Source of the DNA: Bryobacterales bacterium
GTDB lineage: Bacteria > Acidobacteriota > Terriglobia > Bryobacterales > Bryobacteraceae
Length of the DNA stretch: 41,509 nucleotides
Reading direction: 5' to 3'
Assembly (NCBI GenBank): GCA_003162425.1
Contig: PMOK01000249.1
Coordinates: forward strand, 14,390-55,898
In this document: positions 15,529 to 23,966 of the stretch, piece by piece
How positions within the stretch are numbered: position 1 is the first letter of the stretch
Layout: every line of letters starts with the position of its first letter
Notes under the pieces: model-generated
Told to the model about the DNA's origin: nothing
What the model saw: only the letters and a program-made list of their open reading frames with translations
Database searches by the model: none
Made by a program: the position numbers and the translations under genes

Positions 15529-16156
15529 GTTAGGCCATTTACTCTTAAGGGCGGTCGGGTTGCAGTTAGTTCTTTTGGGGCTGTGGTGGACCGTCCTGTA
15601 CCAACCCTCCATTGGTCTGTTGCGGCTGATAGCCGAAGTTCCCTTCACCCTTCTGCTAACCAACCCATCGAAAAGCACGCTCGAAGTAGATTCCTCTTCC
15701 GGGGATTGGAATTTCAGCATCCCGGTAAATACGGTGGTGAAGGATTCTCCACAGTCCAACAGCGCCGTGCAGGTGGATGCGATCGACTTCGCTGCACCCG
15801 CGGAGAACGTCGCCCCTTTTACTACCGGGTGGTTCGTATATCTGGGCTTGGCCCTCAGCGTTCCAATCACCAAGGACAGCACTCGTCGCACTTTAAAGGG
15901 CCTTCTTTTTCAGACCGCCATTAGTGCGCTGGCCGTGTTCACCTATGCCGAAGTCAACGCGCGTGGCACCCTGGCCCACCTGCACCGTGTGCCGGATCCT
16001 GTGGGCCTCTGGTTCCTGAATTTCGTGTATCACATTGACTACCTGGTGATTCCCTACGCCAGCCCATTTCTGCTTATCCTGTGGACTCACCCAGAGTGGT
16101 GGCCCAAGCTCATAGGCATCCGAACGCCGGGTTTCTCTATCCGTTTCTCGGGCTGA
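15515..16156 (+). CDS. Exosortase H-associated membrane protein
   Basis: A 213-residue protein with a hydrophobic N-terminal helix (LLLRAVGLQLVLLGLWWTVLY), an exported domain of about 110 residues, and three more hydrophobic segments in the second half (around 120-140, 145-165 and 180-200). Position and topology match the conserved protein that follows xrtH in other genomes and is thought to help exosortase H. The start ATG at 15515 lies inside xrtH. The last 15 residues are polar. Exact function is unknown. Confidence 0.8.
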   Translation: MAESRLGHLLLRAVGLQLVLLGLWWTVLYQPSIGLLRLIAEVPFTLLLTNPSKSTLEVDSSSGDWNFSIPVNTVVKDSPQSNSAVQVDAIDFAAPAENVAPFTTGWFVYLGLALSVPITKDSTRRTLKGLLFQTAISALAVFTYAEVNARGTLAHLHRVPDPVGLWFLNFVYHIDYLVIPYASPFLLILWTHPEWWPKLIGIRTPGFSIRFSG

Positions 16157-16317
16157 AAAACTCCGCAGCGCAGGCGGAAACCGGGCGGGGTGAACCTACG
16201 ACTGCCGAGCAGATGCCTTAGGTAAGTTTGATTCGGGCTTCTACGACTTTGGCGCGGCTCGCCGCCTCTGCTGACCAAGGCGGCTCCGATTCTGGAACCC
16301 CCCCTGTAATGGCGATC

Positions 16318-17181
16318 TTATGCCACGCGCTTCCGCGATTGCCGCACGTATACGGTCAGGCCGAGGAAGAGGCCCATGCCAAGCAGCGTAGCGGTCCCGG
16401 GATCGGGAGTGGGCTGGACGCCCCCGCCGCTGAAGCCGGCGCTGCCAAAATCGGTGCGTCCGCTGCCGAAGTCGCCGCCGGCGCTGCAGGTGTCGGAAAT
16501 GGTGTTGGTATCCAGCGTCACTACCCCAGTTTGCGCGAAGGCTCTGCCGCACAGGATTGCGGCGCTGGTATTCATGGTGATGCTTCCAAGCGCGAGAATG
16601 TTTCCTGCGAAGGTGGTGCTTGTACCGAGAGTCGCAGAGCTGCCGACATCCCAAAACACGCCGTTATTTGCACCGCCATTGATAACGATAACAGTCGAAC
16701 TGCTTGCGGTTGTGAGGGTGCTCCCAATCTGGAAAACGAAAAGCGCATTCGGGTTGTCCAGGGCGTTGAGAGTGAGCGTTCCCGTCAACTGAGCCGACGA
16801 CGTGAACATATAGATGCCGGGAGTGAGCGTACCCACCGTACCCAGATCCTGACCAGTCAGGTTGCTAGTGAATGGCAGAAGGGCGAGCGTATTGTACGCA
16901 GTCGTGACGTCAATCTGAGCCTGTTGCGCGACGGCATCAGTTTGGTGTAGCGCTCCGGTGAGGGTGAAGAAGCCATCGATCGAAGTACCTGGCCAGAGAC
17001 CAAGATCTCCGTTGATGGTGGTGAAACCCGTATTGGTCACGGTCGAAGCACCCAGGACCGCGAAGCTCTGTGCCGAACCCAGTATGGGCGTGGCCAATGC
17101 TACGGATGGGCTCCAGAGAAACGCGGCGAACGGGATAATGAGGACGATCCGGGCCGCGCATCTCTGAAATGCGTTTCTCAT
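16318..17181 (-). CDS. Ice-binding-like (DUF3494) protein with PEP-CTERM-like tail
   Basis: A 287-residue exported protein: signal peptide ([19 protein letters not shown]), a DUF3494 domain (about 35-225) very like the first protein at 13.9 kb, a glycine-rich linker ([10 protein letters not shown]), and a C-terminal [19 protein letters not shown] helix followed by RQSRKR. That end resembles PEP-CTERM (usually VPEPxT...), here with PDP. It would need a PEP-CTERM-type exosortase, and none is in the window. GGGAGGGACACC before the ATG at 17181 supports the start. A longer frame back to 17442 has no domain and is not used. Confidence 0.87.
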   Translation of the reverse strand: MRNAFQRCAARIVLIIPFAAFLWSPSVALATPILGSAQSFAVLGASTVTNTGFTTINGDLGLWPGTSIDGFFTLTGALHQTDAVAQQAQIDVTTAYNTLALLPFTSNLTGQDLGTVGTLTPGIYMFTSSAQLTGTLTLNALDNPNALFVFQIGSTLTTASSSTVIVINGGANNGVFWDVGSSATLGTSTTFAGNILALGSITMNTSAAILCGRAFAQTGVVTLDTNTISDTCSAGGDFGSGRTDFGSAGFSGGGVQPTPDPGTATLLGMGLFLGLTVYVRQSRKRVA

Positions 17182-18009
17182 GGTGTCCCTCCCTCTAAGT
17201 TCTGCGGCCCGCTGGCTAGCGTACCTGCGGGCCACACCTAAGCACGCATAGACTTTCCCGGCAATCATCGATTGTACATCAAATCGCCTTCGTTGGAGCC
17301 GTTTCTTCATCCTCTCCATCCCGGGCAACTCCGGTGGCCCTGAAAGGGCCGACTCTGTCTCCTCCGGGTACGGACAAGCCCGCCGAGCGCGGAAGCGCTG
17401 GGGAGGTATGCTGGAAGAAAGCAGTACGCAGTGCCTTTGCAATCCATCGTTGTCGTTCTCTTATCTGTGGTGATCGCCTGCATTGCCTTCTATGCTGTCC
17501 TTCGCCGCCGCCACCGCTGCGCTCACAACGACCCGCTATGTCGCCGTGCACGGCCCTGTATCGCCTGCTACCGTGAGATTTATTATGGGCGAAAGGAAGG
17601 CCGTTAGAGCCTCGTTCGACGAAAGGTCGAATCACTTGGACGTAACATGCCGGCTCGGAGACAGGTGGGCGTTAATGCCTTTGATTCCGGCGACATCCCT
17701 TTTGACTTCAGCCTGGAACCACAGCGTTTCGAGCTTCTTCAATTCCTGAAAATCAAATACGCACGGATTGTCAGAGTGCAGCCTCTACGGCGTTCTACCA
17801 GCCTACGGAGTTGTGGATCGCTGACGGCCTGCGCTGAGCTGACGCCGCCGAGAACGTGGCTTGAACCGATGGCAAGTAGCTTTCAACAGATTGGGAATGA
17901 TTAGTCGGCTTCTTGTCATGTGGCCGTCGAGGTTTGATGATCGCGCAGCGACGCTGTTGAATAGGGGTCGATAAATGATGCTCGATAAGGTGCGCCTGGA
18001 CTGATGAAA
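17182..18009. other. Gene-free stretch
   Basis: This stretch lies between the PEP-CTERM protein and the DUF2383 gene. I see no convincing gene, RNA or repeat. A short minus-strand frame around 17640-17780 looks slightly protein-like but cannot be placed in a family and is interrupted by stops. Confidence 0.5.
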
Positions 18010-18975
18010 CTATTCGAGCTGAGCCTGGATCTGTCGAAGTCGCTCGCGCGCTTCTTCCACCGCGTGCCACTGGGTTTCCACCAGCGCGCGAGTTGGGCCA
18101 GACACGTCGGATTGCGCGACGGCTTCATAACTTGCGCCCGCCGAGTCTTCTCCTGTTTCGCAAGCGGCAATGATGGCTCTGGGACTACCGCCAGACACCC
18201 CGGACTTCAGCGCGATCCAGCCCCGGTGAAGCGTGGCGGAAATGCTGCCCGACCCGCCGGGACTCCCGCCTAGCCGCGCAACTTCAGCTCGTAATTCTTC
18301 GGCATATTCCCAGCGCTTGATCGCGAAGTCGGACAGAATGACACGTAGCTTCGCATCTTTGATATGCTCCGCGGCGGTTAGATAGCCCAGTTCACCGTCC
18401 AAACAGACCTGAACGAGCTTGTTCAGGTTCTGGACAGCGGAGTTAGCATCCTTCTTCTTAACCCGTACACCGCACATCTCGCCCAAGCGTGTCTCGGTGG
18501 CCTGCATCCGGCCAGCCACCAAGCCTAGTGTCAGAAATAACATGTCGGCGGCAAACTTCGAGTCCTTGCGGAGCGCGGCAGAGAGGCCCCCGCCATCCAA
18601 CCGCAGAGCGGTGGATCGCTCCCGTGCTCGTACCTGGAACAAAGTGTCTTGCCGCGGCAGCAGCGCAGACCACCCGAACGCGTCTCCAGGGCCAAGGGCT
18701 TGGATGTTCACGGTGTACTGGCGGTGGCGCAACTCGATCAGGGCGCTACCGGAAAGCAACAGGTAGAAATAGCGGGACCGCTCCCCAGCGGTTAGGACTA
18801 CCTCATCTTCCAGGAATTCCACCGGCGCGGCGAACGAGGTTATCGTTGCTAAATCTTCCTCACGCAATCCGACAAGAAACGGATGTCCGCGCACTGCTTC
18901 CGCAAGAGTCACCTCACCCAGGATTGGGCGTAGACCCCCATGAGGTGGTCGTTTTGCGAGATGCGGCCCATCCAT
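18010..18975 (-). CDS. Cyclic-nucleotide-binding domain fused to DUF2383 (ferritin-like)
   Basis: A 321-residue soluble protein. Residues about 25-140 form a Crp-type cNMP-binding fold (LVGLREEDLATITSFAAPVEF, then GERSRYFYLLLSGSALIEL and a PGDAFGWSALL turn). No Crp HTH follows. A helical linker leads to about 178-290, a DUF2383 four-helix bundle (NLNKLVQVCLDGELGYLTAAE, then ILSDFAIKRWEYAEELRAEV), the fold of rubrerythrin/ferritin relatives. The protein could sense a nucleotide or redox state and pass it to the bundle. The combination is unusual and its role is not known. AGGA lies close before the ATG. Confidence 0.82.
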   Translation of the reverse strand: MDGPHLAKRPPHGGLRPILGEVTLAEAVRGHPFLVGLREEDLATITSFAAPVEFLEDEVVLTAGERSRYFYLLLSGSALIELRHRQYTVNIQALGPGDAFGWSALLPRQDTLFQVRARERSTALRLDGGGLSAALRKDSKFAADMLFLTLGLVAGRMQATETRLGEMCGVRVKKKDANSAVQNLNKLVQVCLDGELGYLTAAEHIKDAKLRVILSDFAIKRWEYAEELRAEVARLGGSPGGSGSISATLHRGWIALKSGVSGGSPRAIIAACETGEDSAGASYEAVAQSDVSGPTRALVETQWHAVEEARERLRQIQAQLE

Positions 18976-19112
18976 AATTCCTACCGAGCAACTGGGATGC
19001 CATCCTTCCCAAACTAGCTCGGTCGGTTGGGAGTCTCGATCAAGTGGCGACTGCTAGCACTCTCTCCGCGCCTTGCTTATTCTGGTCACTTGAGTGCATT
19101 CAAGATGAAAAT

Positions 19113-19589
19113 ATGAGGTCTATGACAAAGCTGCCCTCCAACGTCGCCGAGTTTCTGGCCGGGAAGCGATTCGCAGTAGCGGGAGTCTCGCGACAGCCGC
19201 AGCAGGCGGCGAACGCCATCTATCGGAAAATGTGTAACTCCGGATTTGAGGTGTTGCCAGTCAATCCGAATGCTGCAGAAATCGAGGGTGTGCGCTGCTA
19301 TCCGAATCTAGCATCTGTATCAGGATCTATCCACGGTGTCGTGGTCGCCACCCATCCTCGCAACGCTCTTGACATCGTCCGCCAGTGCAGTGAACTGGGC
19401 GTGCGTCATGTCTGGTTCCACCGGTCCTTCGGTACTGGCAGCGTCTCCGGCGAAGCAGTAGCGGAATGCCAAGCGCGCGGTATCCAGTGCATCGAAGGTG
19501 GCTGCCCACTAATGTACTCGGAGCCTGTGGATCTGGGGCACCGCTGCTTGCGCTGGTGGCTACGGATGGGCGGGCGGGTTCCGCGTTAG
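19113..19589 (+). CDS. CoA-binding domain protein (YccU family)
   Basis: About 158 residues forming one CoA-binding Rossmann-like domain. The FAVAGVSRQPQQAANAIYRKM opening is the nucleotide loop, with PVNPNAAEIEGVRCYPNLAS and the GVRHVWFHRSFGTGSVS / CIEGGCPLMY stretches typical of the YccU/succinyl-CoA-ligase-alpha type. These proteins bind CoA but have no established reaction. The start is uncertain: ATG at 19113 or 19122 are both reasonable, and a start at 19044 would add a 23-residue tail. It is not part of an obvious operon. Confidence 0.85.
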   Translation: MRSMTKLPSNVAEFLAGKRFAVAGVSRQPQQAANAIYRKMCNSGFEVLPVNPNAAEIEGVRCYPNLASVSGSIHGVVVATHPRNALDIVRQCSELGVRHVWFHRSFGTGSVSGEAVAECQARGIQCIEGGCPLMYSEPVDLGHRCLRWWLRMGGRVPR

Positions 19590-19633
19590 GGGAGTCGTGC
19601 TGGTTTCCAGACGAACTTCGGGACTCTATACGG

Positions 19634-20203
19634 TTAACTGGGGTAGCATGTCATCCATGAGTCTATGAAAGAACTCCTCACCAAGAAATTCTGGCGGGAC
19701 GTCAAAAAAACATTCGAAGAAGCGCGTGCAGAGACAACTCCCAAGAGCGGGGATTCACAGGCTGCCTCTCCCTTGGACGCGAAGCCCAGCGCCGGGAAGC
19801 CGGCGGAGATTCCCGCACCGCCTCCAGAAGCAGGCCGCCCGGCAGATTGAGGACACTTGGCGGGCCGGAGGGGGTGTTGACCGTCAGAGACTAACTCGTG
19901 GCGGCGAATCCGCGTTCCAAGCTTATTCACAAGGTCATGACCCTCGGAAAGAAAGTAGCGAATGAACGCGCGTTCCGCGAGCGTCAGCGATTTGGCGAGC
20001 TGCTGGCCGGGCCTTCCTTGGAACACTCCCGCGAGCAGCACCCGCTTGCCGATTTTCGCATTGCGGAGGTGCTGCATCAGTCGGAGGTTGTTAAAGTGTC
20101 CCTTCACTCTGCCGCGAATGCGCGTGGCCTTACCGACGTACAGGGCCTCAAAGTGACTCCCAAAGCACCGTCCAAATACGTACACGCCCGGCCCGTTGGG
20201 CAC
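19634..20203 (-). CDS. GIY-YIG nuclease-domain protein, possibly start-damaged
   Basis: The first 105 residues form a GIY-YIG nuclease domain: GVYVF and LYVGKA give the two tyrosine-containing strands, IRGRVKGHF the arginine helix, and AERAFIRYF the metal-binding glutamate. The beginning is abnormal. Conserved-looking codons for NLIYTVDLAK lie directly before the GTG at 20203, and an in-frame TAA lies a few codons further up, with no ATG/GTG/TTG between. A CTG at about 20230 would rescue the full domain. The C-terminal 80 residues are compositionally odd and lie antisense to the small gene at 19665, so they may not be real. Confidence 0.65.
   Translation of the reverse strand: MPNGPGVYVFGRCFGSHFEALYVGKATRIRGRVKGHFNNLRLMQHLRNAKIGKRVLLAGVFQGRPGQQLAKSLTLAERAFIRYFLSEGHDLVNKLGTRIRRHELVSDGQHPLRPAKCPQSAGRPASGGGAGISAGFPALGFASKGEAACESPLLGVVSARASSNVFLTSRQNFLVRSSFIDSWMTCYPS
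19665..19850 (+). CDS. Small hypothetical protein (61 aa)
   Basis: A 61-residue protein starting MKELLTKKFWRDVKKTFEEA and ending in an alanine/proline-rich tail. The amphipathic opening followed by a disordered tail looks like a type of small acidobacterial protein I have seen before, but no function is known. It lies antisense to the tail of the GIY-YIG gene, so only one of the two overlapping parts is likely real. The protein-like opening favours this one. Confidence 0.5.
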   Translation: MKELLTKKFWRDVKKTFEEARAETTPKSGDSQAASPLDAKPSAGKPAEIPAPPPEAGRPAD

Positions 20204-20282
20204 CTTAGCGAGATCAACGGTGTAAATCAGGTTGTCCCTGCTCGCATCTCCGGCTTAGAGTCACAAACAAGGAGCAATCAAC

Positions 20283-21477
20283 ATGCCAGTGAGGGAACGA
20301 TACGGGAGATGGCACATTCGGTTTTGGGTAGACGGTCGGCCATTCTGTCAACCAACAGACTTGGCGGCCACCGAACGAGACAAGAGCGCCGCAATAAGAA
20401 TCGAAGCGGAGCTGCGGAAATTGGTACTCGAAGGCAGAGCGCACGAACTGCGCTTGGAGATCATCAGATTCAATGAAGCAGCCGACAAATTTCTCAAGTG
20501 GGTCAGACGGCGAGCATCGGGACCACGAGAACACGCCCAAGCGGCTGCGCACCAGCTTCGCGAGTCTTCTTCGCTTCTTTGGATCGAAGCCAGTTCCCAG
20601 TATCATCGAAGGCCCAATTAACGACTATATGGCTTGGCGGAGGATGGAGCATCAGGTCAAAGAGATCACGGTTCGGCACGACCTTCACGCTTTGAGTAAA
20701 TTCTTCGGCTATGCGATTGGACACAATTGGGCAAAGAGGAATCCTGTCCAGGGGATCGAGATTCCTAGCGATGCCGACTCGGTCAGGATGTATATTCTCA
20801 CCCAAGCGGAAGAGATGAGCTACTTCCAGACTGCTACATCTGAATTCACGATCACCATTAAGGGCATCATCCACAACCACGGACCATTTCGAGATCTGCA
20901 CGACGTTGGGCGATTGATCCTGCTTCAAGGCAACAGGCCGGAGGAAATCTACAATTTGCAGCGCGCTGACGTGGATCTTGAGAAGGGGAAATTCTGTGTG
21001 CGCAAAGGTAAGTCGCGAGCGGCTCGCCGCGAATTGCAATTGCCGGAAAGTAGAGAAATCCTTGCTCGCCGGCTTTCGATGCCGGCCAGCCCCTGAGTGT
21101 TTCCTTCGCCGAAGCGGGCGGGCCTGCCCATTACTAAATTGAATGGTTCTCGCGAAAAGGTGCTCGAAGCGACGGGTCTGTCGTTCGTCCTTTACGACCT
21201 TAGGCACACGTTCGCGACGCGAGCAGCCGAGCGGGGAATGCCGCTACCGTTGCTCGCGAAGATACTGGGCCACGCGAATATGCGCTCAATCGAGAAGATG
21301 TACATCCGACTCAACCTGCCCTCGACGCAGCTATGCTGCGCTACGGTCAACCGGCTGTTGGGTTGGAGGAAACGAGACCCTCCGAGGTACCTGGAACGAT
21401 CCAATGAACGGGGCTGTTTCGGGGCGGTCTGTAGCGGCCCACAGGCACCTTTTGCAGACCCGAGCGGCCCTCGATAG
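20283..21477 (+). pseudogene. Broken tyrosine recombinase (phage integrase)
   Basis: Across two reading frames this encodes an integrase of about 395 residues: an N-terminal strand domain (RYGRWHIRFWVDGRPFCQPT), a SAM-like DNA-binding helix region and a catalytic domain. The arginine is in LLQGNRPEEIYNL, YDLRHTFATR holds the second arginine, LGHANM is followed by MYIR with the tyrosine. Two lesions break it: a one-base insertion near 20505 (FLKWV then DGEHRDHENT in the next frame) and a TGA at 21094-21096 where the frame otherwise continues with VFPSPK, consistent with a Trp codon changed to stop. The usual HxxR reads YDLR. It ends 36 bases from the first tRNA-Cys fragment. Confidence 0.85.
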
Positions 21478-21512
21478 GACGCTGTAGATTATTGATTAAT
21501 CAGCTAAATTGT

Positions 21513-21562
21513 TGGAGGCGCGGACCGGAGTCGAACCGGTGAATAAAGGTTTTGCAGACCTT
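21513..21562 (-). repeat. Displaced tRNA-Cys 3' fragment (att-like), diverged copy
   Basis: This is the 3' part of tRNA-Cys (CCA end, acceptor 3' strand, T arm, variable loop, anticodon stem and loop), in the same orientation as the intact tRNA at 26558. It shows a handful of substitutions in the T arm. It stops matching just past the anticodon loop, the usual crossover zone for tRNA-targeting integrases. An extra 11-base core (TTTTGCAGACC) is found at 21450-21460 inside the broken integrase gene. Confidence 0.8.
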
Positions 21563-21735
21563 GGCCTGGGGAGTCTTGCCGCTAGTTTTTTCAATCACTT
21601 AGATCAGCAACGTGCCATCTTGGTTCAAATCGGTGTCAAATGGACCGTCTGAAATCGCCTCGAAATCGCGCCGAAAACTTGCGCCTCCTCAGAGGCTCCT
21701 GCTCCGACTCCCATGGAAATCGCTCGACACGAAAG

Positions 21736-21782
21736 ACTAGTTATGATACAACATAATACACTAGTATTGATACGACGCAATA
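21736..21782 (+). promoter_or_regulatory. AT-rich palindrome cluster before the Fic gene
   Basis: Two ACTAGT palindromes (21736-21741 and 21760-21765) are followed by inverted repeats TTATG/CATAA (21741-21756) and TATTG/CAATA (21765-21782). The two units are also similar in direct orientation, 24 bases apart. This AT-rich patch stands out from its surroundings and lies 16 bases before the GTG of the Fic gene, so it is a likely operator/promoter, perhaps bound by the Fic protein's own winged helix. Confidence 0.5.
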
Positions 21783-21797
21783 AACGAGTTTCACAAC

Positions 21798-23354
21798 GTG
21801 GCTTCGCCCTCCCAAAAACTCGCTGAGTCATTGGAAATCCTGCATGGACTGCAAAACGCGCAGGGCGCTGCTATTCGTTCGCGCGATATGACGCGCACGC
21901 ACCGGGAACGGCTGCTTGCCAACGGCTTTCTGCAGGAAGTCATAAAAGGGTGGTACATACCCAGCCGTCCGGACGAATCGAAGGGTGAGAGCACGGCATG
22001 GTATGCGGCATTCTGGCGATTCGCAGCAGTGTATCTCGAAAAGCGCTTTGGCCGAAACTGGAGCCTTTCCCCAGAGCAGTCCCTCTCGCTGCACGCGGGC
22101 AACTGGACCGTCCCCAGGCAACTGGCAGTACGTGCTCCCAAAGGCCGGAATAACGTCACCAATCTGCCGCACGGTACATCTTTGTTTGAGGTTCAGTCGG
22201 CGCTGCCGCCGGCATCCGCAAGAACCGAAAAGGAAGGCCTTCGCCTCCTTCCGCTGGAAGCCGCACTCATCGAAGCCTCTCCCCGGTATTTCCTGGACCA
22301 CGCTACCGACGTGCGGTCGGCGATGGCGATGATCCGCGAGCCTTCCGTTCTGCTCGCGAAACTCCTGGAAGGCGGTCACAGCACGATCGCGGGACGTCTG
22401 GCCGGCGCCTTTCGCAACAGCGGGCGCGGCCAGATCGCGGATGAAATCACACAGACCATGTCGGCCGCCGGCTACAAGTTCCGTGAAATCGATCCATTTA
22501 CCGACCGCCCAGCTGTCGCGCTGTCGCCGCGGGAAGCGTCGCCCTATGTGAACCGGATAAAGCTGTTGTGGGAGAAAATGCGTGAACCGGTGATCGAGGT
22601 CTTTCCAAAAGCGCCGGGATTGCCGCGCAATGCGGCGGCCTACTTGAAACGCGTCGACGAAGCCTATGTGGCCGACGCTTATCATTCGTTGTCCATCGAG
22701 GGCTATCGCGTCACTCCGGAATTGATCCGGCGTGTGCGCGGCGGCACGTGGAATCCGGAAGCAAACCAACAGGACCGCGAGCAGTGGAACGCGATGGCGG
22801 CGCGCGGTTACTGGCAGGCCTATCAGGTCGTTCAGAAGAGCATCGGCAGGGTTTTGAAGGCCGAAACTCCCGGCGCTGTGGCCGAAGACGATCACCGCGC
22901 GTGGTATCGGGAGATGTTCGCGCCGAGCGTCACCGCCGGCTTGTTGAAACCAAGCGATCTCGCTGGCTACCGCAACGAGCAGGTTTACATTCGCAGATCC
23001 ATGCACGTGCCTTTGAACCGTGAGGCGGTGAGGGATGCGATGCCCGCATTCTTCGACCTTCTACGCGAGGAGGACCACCCCGGCGTGCGGGTAGTGCTCG
23101 GGCATTTCATATTCGTATACATCCATCCCTACATGGACGGGAACGGGCGCATAGGGCGGTTTCTCATGAACCTGATGATGGCGGCGGGAGGTTATCCGTG
23201 GACGGTGGTACCGGTCGGCGAACGCCAGAGCTACATGGCCGCGCTTGAAAAAGCGAGTGTAGGGGAAAATATCAGGCCCTTCGCGGAGTTTCTTGCAGGA
23301 CTGGTCAGGAAGCGGCTCGCCGGAGAACCATTGCCGCCGGTGCCGAAATCGTGA
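21798..23354 (+). CDS. Fic-family protein with N-terminal winged-helix-like region
   Basis: A 518-residue protein. The Fic core motif HPYMDGNGRIGR begins at H443, the catalytic histidine of AMP-transfer enzymes. A self-inhibitory motif S297-xxx-E301-G302 (SLSIEG) precedes it, the arrangement of class II Fic proteins, so activity is probably held off until relieved. The first 70 residues (TRTHRERLLANGFLQEVIKGWYIPSR) resemble the AbiEi-type winged helix of antitoxins, suggesting DNA binding and autoregulation. The target protein is unknown. The start is GTG at 21798, with no strong ribosome site. It lies alone between two tRNA-Cys fragments, so it is cargo of an integrated element. Confidence 0.88.
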   Translation: MASPSQKLAESLEILHGLQNAQGAAIRSRDMTRTHRERLLANGFLQEVIKGWYIPSRPDESKGESTAWYAAFWRFAAVYLEKRFGRNWSLSPEQSLSLHAGNWTVPRQLAVRAPKGRNNVTNLPHGTSLFEVQSALPPASARTEKEGLRLLPLEAALIEASPRYFLDHATDVRSAMAMIREPSVLLAKLLEGGHSTIAGRLAGAFRNSGRGQIADEITQTMSAAGYKFREIDPFTDRPAVALSPREASPYVNRIKLLWEKMREPVIEVFPKAPGLPRNAAAYLKRVDEAYVADAYHSLSIEGYRVTPELIRRVRGGTWNPEANQQDREQWNAMAARGYWQAYQVVQKSIGRVLKAETPGAVAEDDHRAWYREMFAPSVTAGLLKPSDLAGYRNEQVYIRRSMHVPLNREAVRDAMPAFFDLLREEDHPGVRVVLGHFIFVYIHPYMDGNGRIGRFLMNLMMAAGGYPWTVVPVGERQSYMAALEKASVGENIRPFAEFLAGLVRKRLAGEPLPPVPKS

Positions 23355-23526
23355 TCTTTATAGACGGACACATTTCTACAAACCTCGCGCAAATAAACTG
23401 GTGGGGTACACTCGGTCGCGACGGTGTACCAAGTTACCATTATCACTAACGGTCGCGCGACAATGACTGATGCGCATTCATCAGTTGACGGCTGTCCGTA
23501 CGTCACGGAATCCATTAGAGTTATGT

Positions 23527-23575
23527 TGGAGGCGCGGGCCGGGATCGAACCGGCGAATAAAGGTTTTGCAGACCT
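23527..23575 (-). repeat. Displaced tRNA-Cys 3' fragment (att-like), exact copy
   Basis: This 49-base segment is identical to bases 26558-26606 of the intact tRNA-Cys gene, from the CCA end to just past the anticodon loop, in the same orientation. The 5' half of a tRNA is missing, so it is not functional. It is the expected scar of integration at the tRNA 3' end. Both flanking copies at 21513 and here continue with CTTGG, unlike the tRNA, as if both mark the same type of junction. From 23576 to 23762 I see no gene. Confidence 0.9.
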
Positions 23576-23762
23576 TGGGTCTGCAACCGCAAGCCTTGCG
23601 GAATCAGCACGAAACACCACGACTAGCGCGAGCCGTCCGGTTTTGGTCCGGTCCCCGATACCGACCTATGATAAGCCCTGACCTATGAACCCTCGAAGCC
23701 GGATGCTGGACCTCGACCCATGCAACCCCTCGACCCCATGGACGAAAGCGGATCGAGGATCT

Positions 23763-23930
23763 ATGGCTAGACCACGGAAGCAGGTAGATGTCGTCGAAGT
23801 TCTGCGGCTCAGGTTGGAAGGCCTAAGCTAGCCAGTGATCGCCCGTAGAATGCGATTGGGTCTCGGCACAGTGTATCGAGCTTACCGGCGGGCAATTGAG
23901 GCCCTCAAGCCTTTCCAAAACCCCTCCAGT
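23763..23930 (+). pseudogene. Broken recombinase-type helix-turn-helix gene
   Basis: The frame reads MARPRKQVDVVEVLRLRLEG, then LS, a TAG at 23829-23831, then PVIARRMRLGLGTVYRAY. This matches the C-terminal HTH of serine recombinases ('GRPR...glsw..ia..lgvs..TvyR'), where W is usual at the stop position. So a TGG-to-TAG change has interrupted it. No catalytic resolvase domain is visible upstream. It may be a leftover of the mobile element. Confidence 0.6.
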
Positions 23931-23966
23931 GTGCGATTACGGACCGATGGTCCCCGCGATTGCTGC

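Noticed and set aside
17640..17780. Minus-strand frame with a faint BON-domain look
   Set aside because: Only about 50 codons, closed by stops on both sides, and lacking the conserved GTV strand of BON domains.
21450..21460. TTTTGCAGACC core as a full att site
   Set aside because: Only 11 bases match and it lies inside the integrase gene; it could be chance, so it is mentioned but not counted as an att copy.
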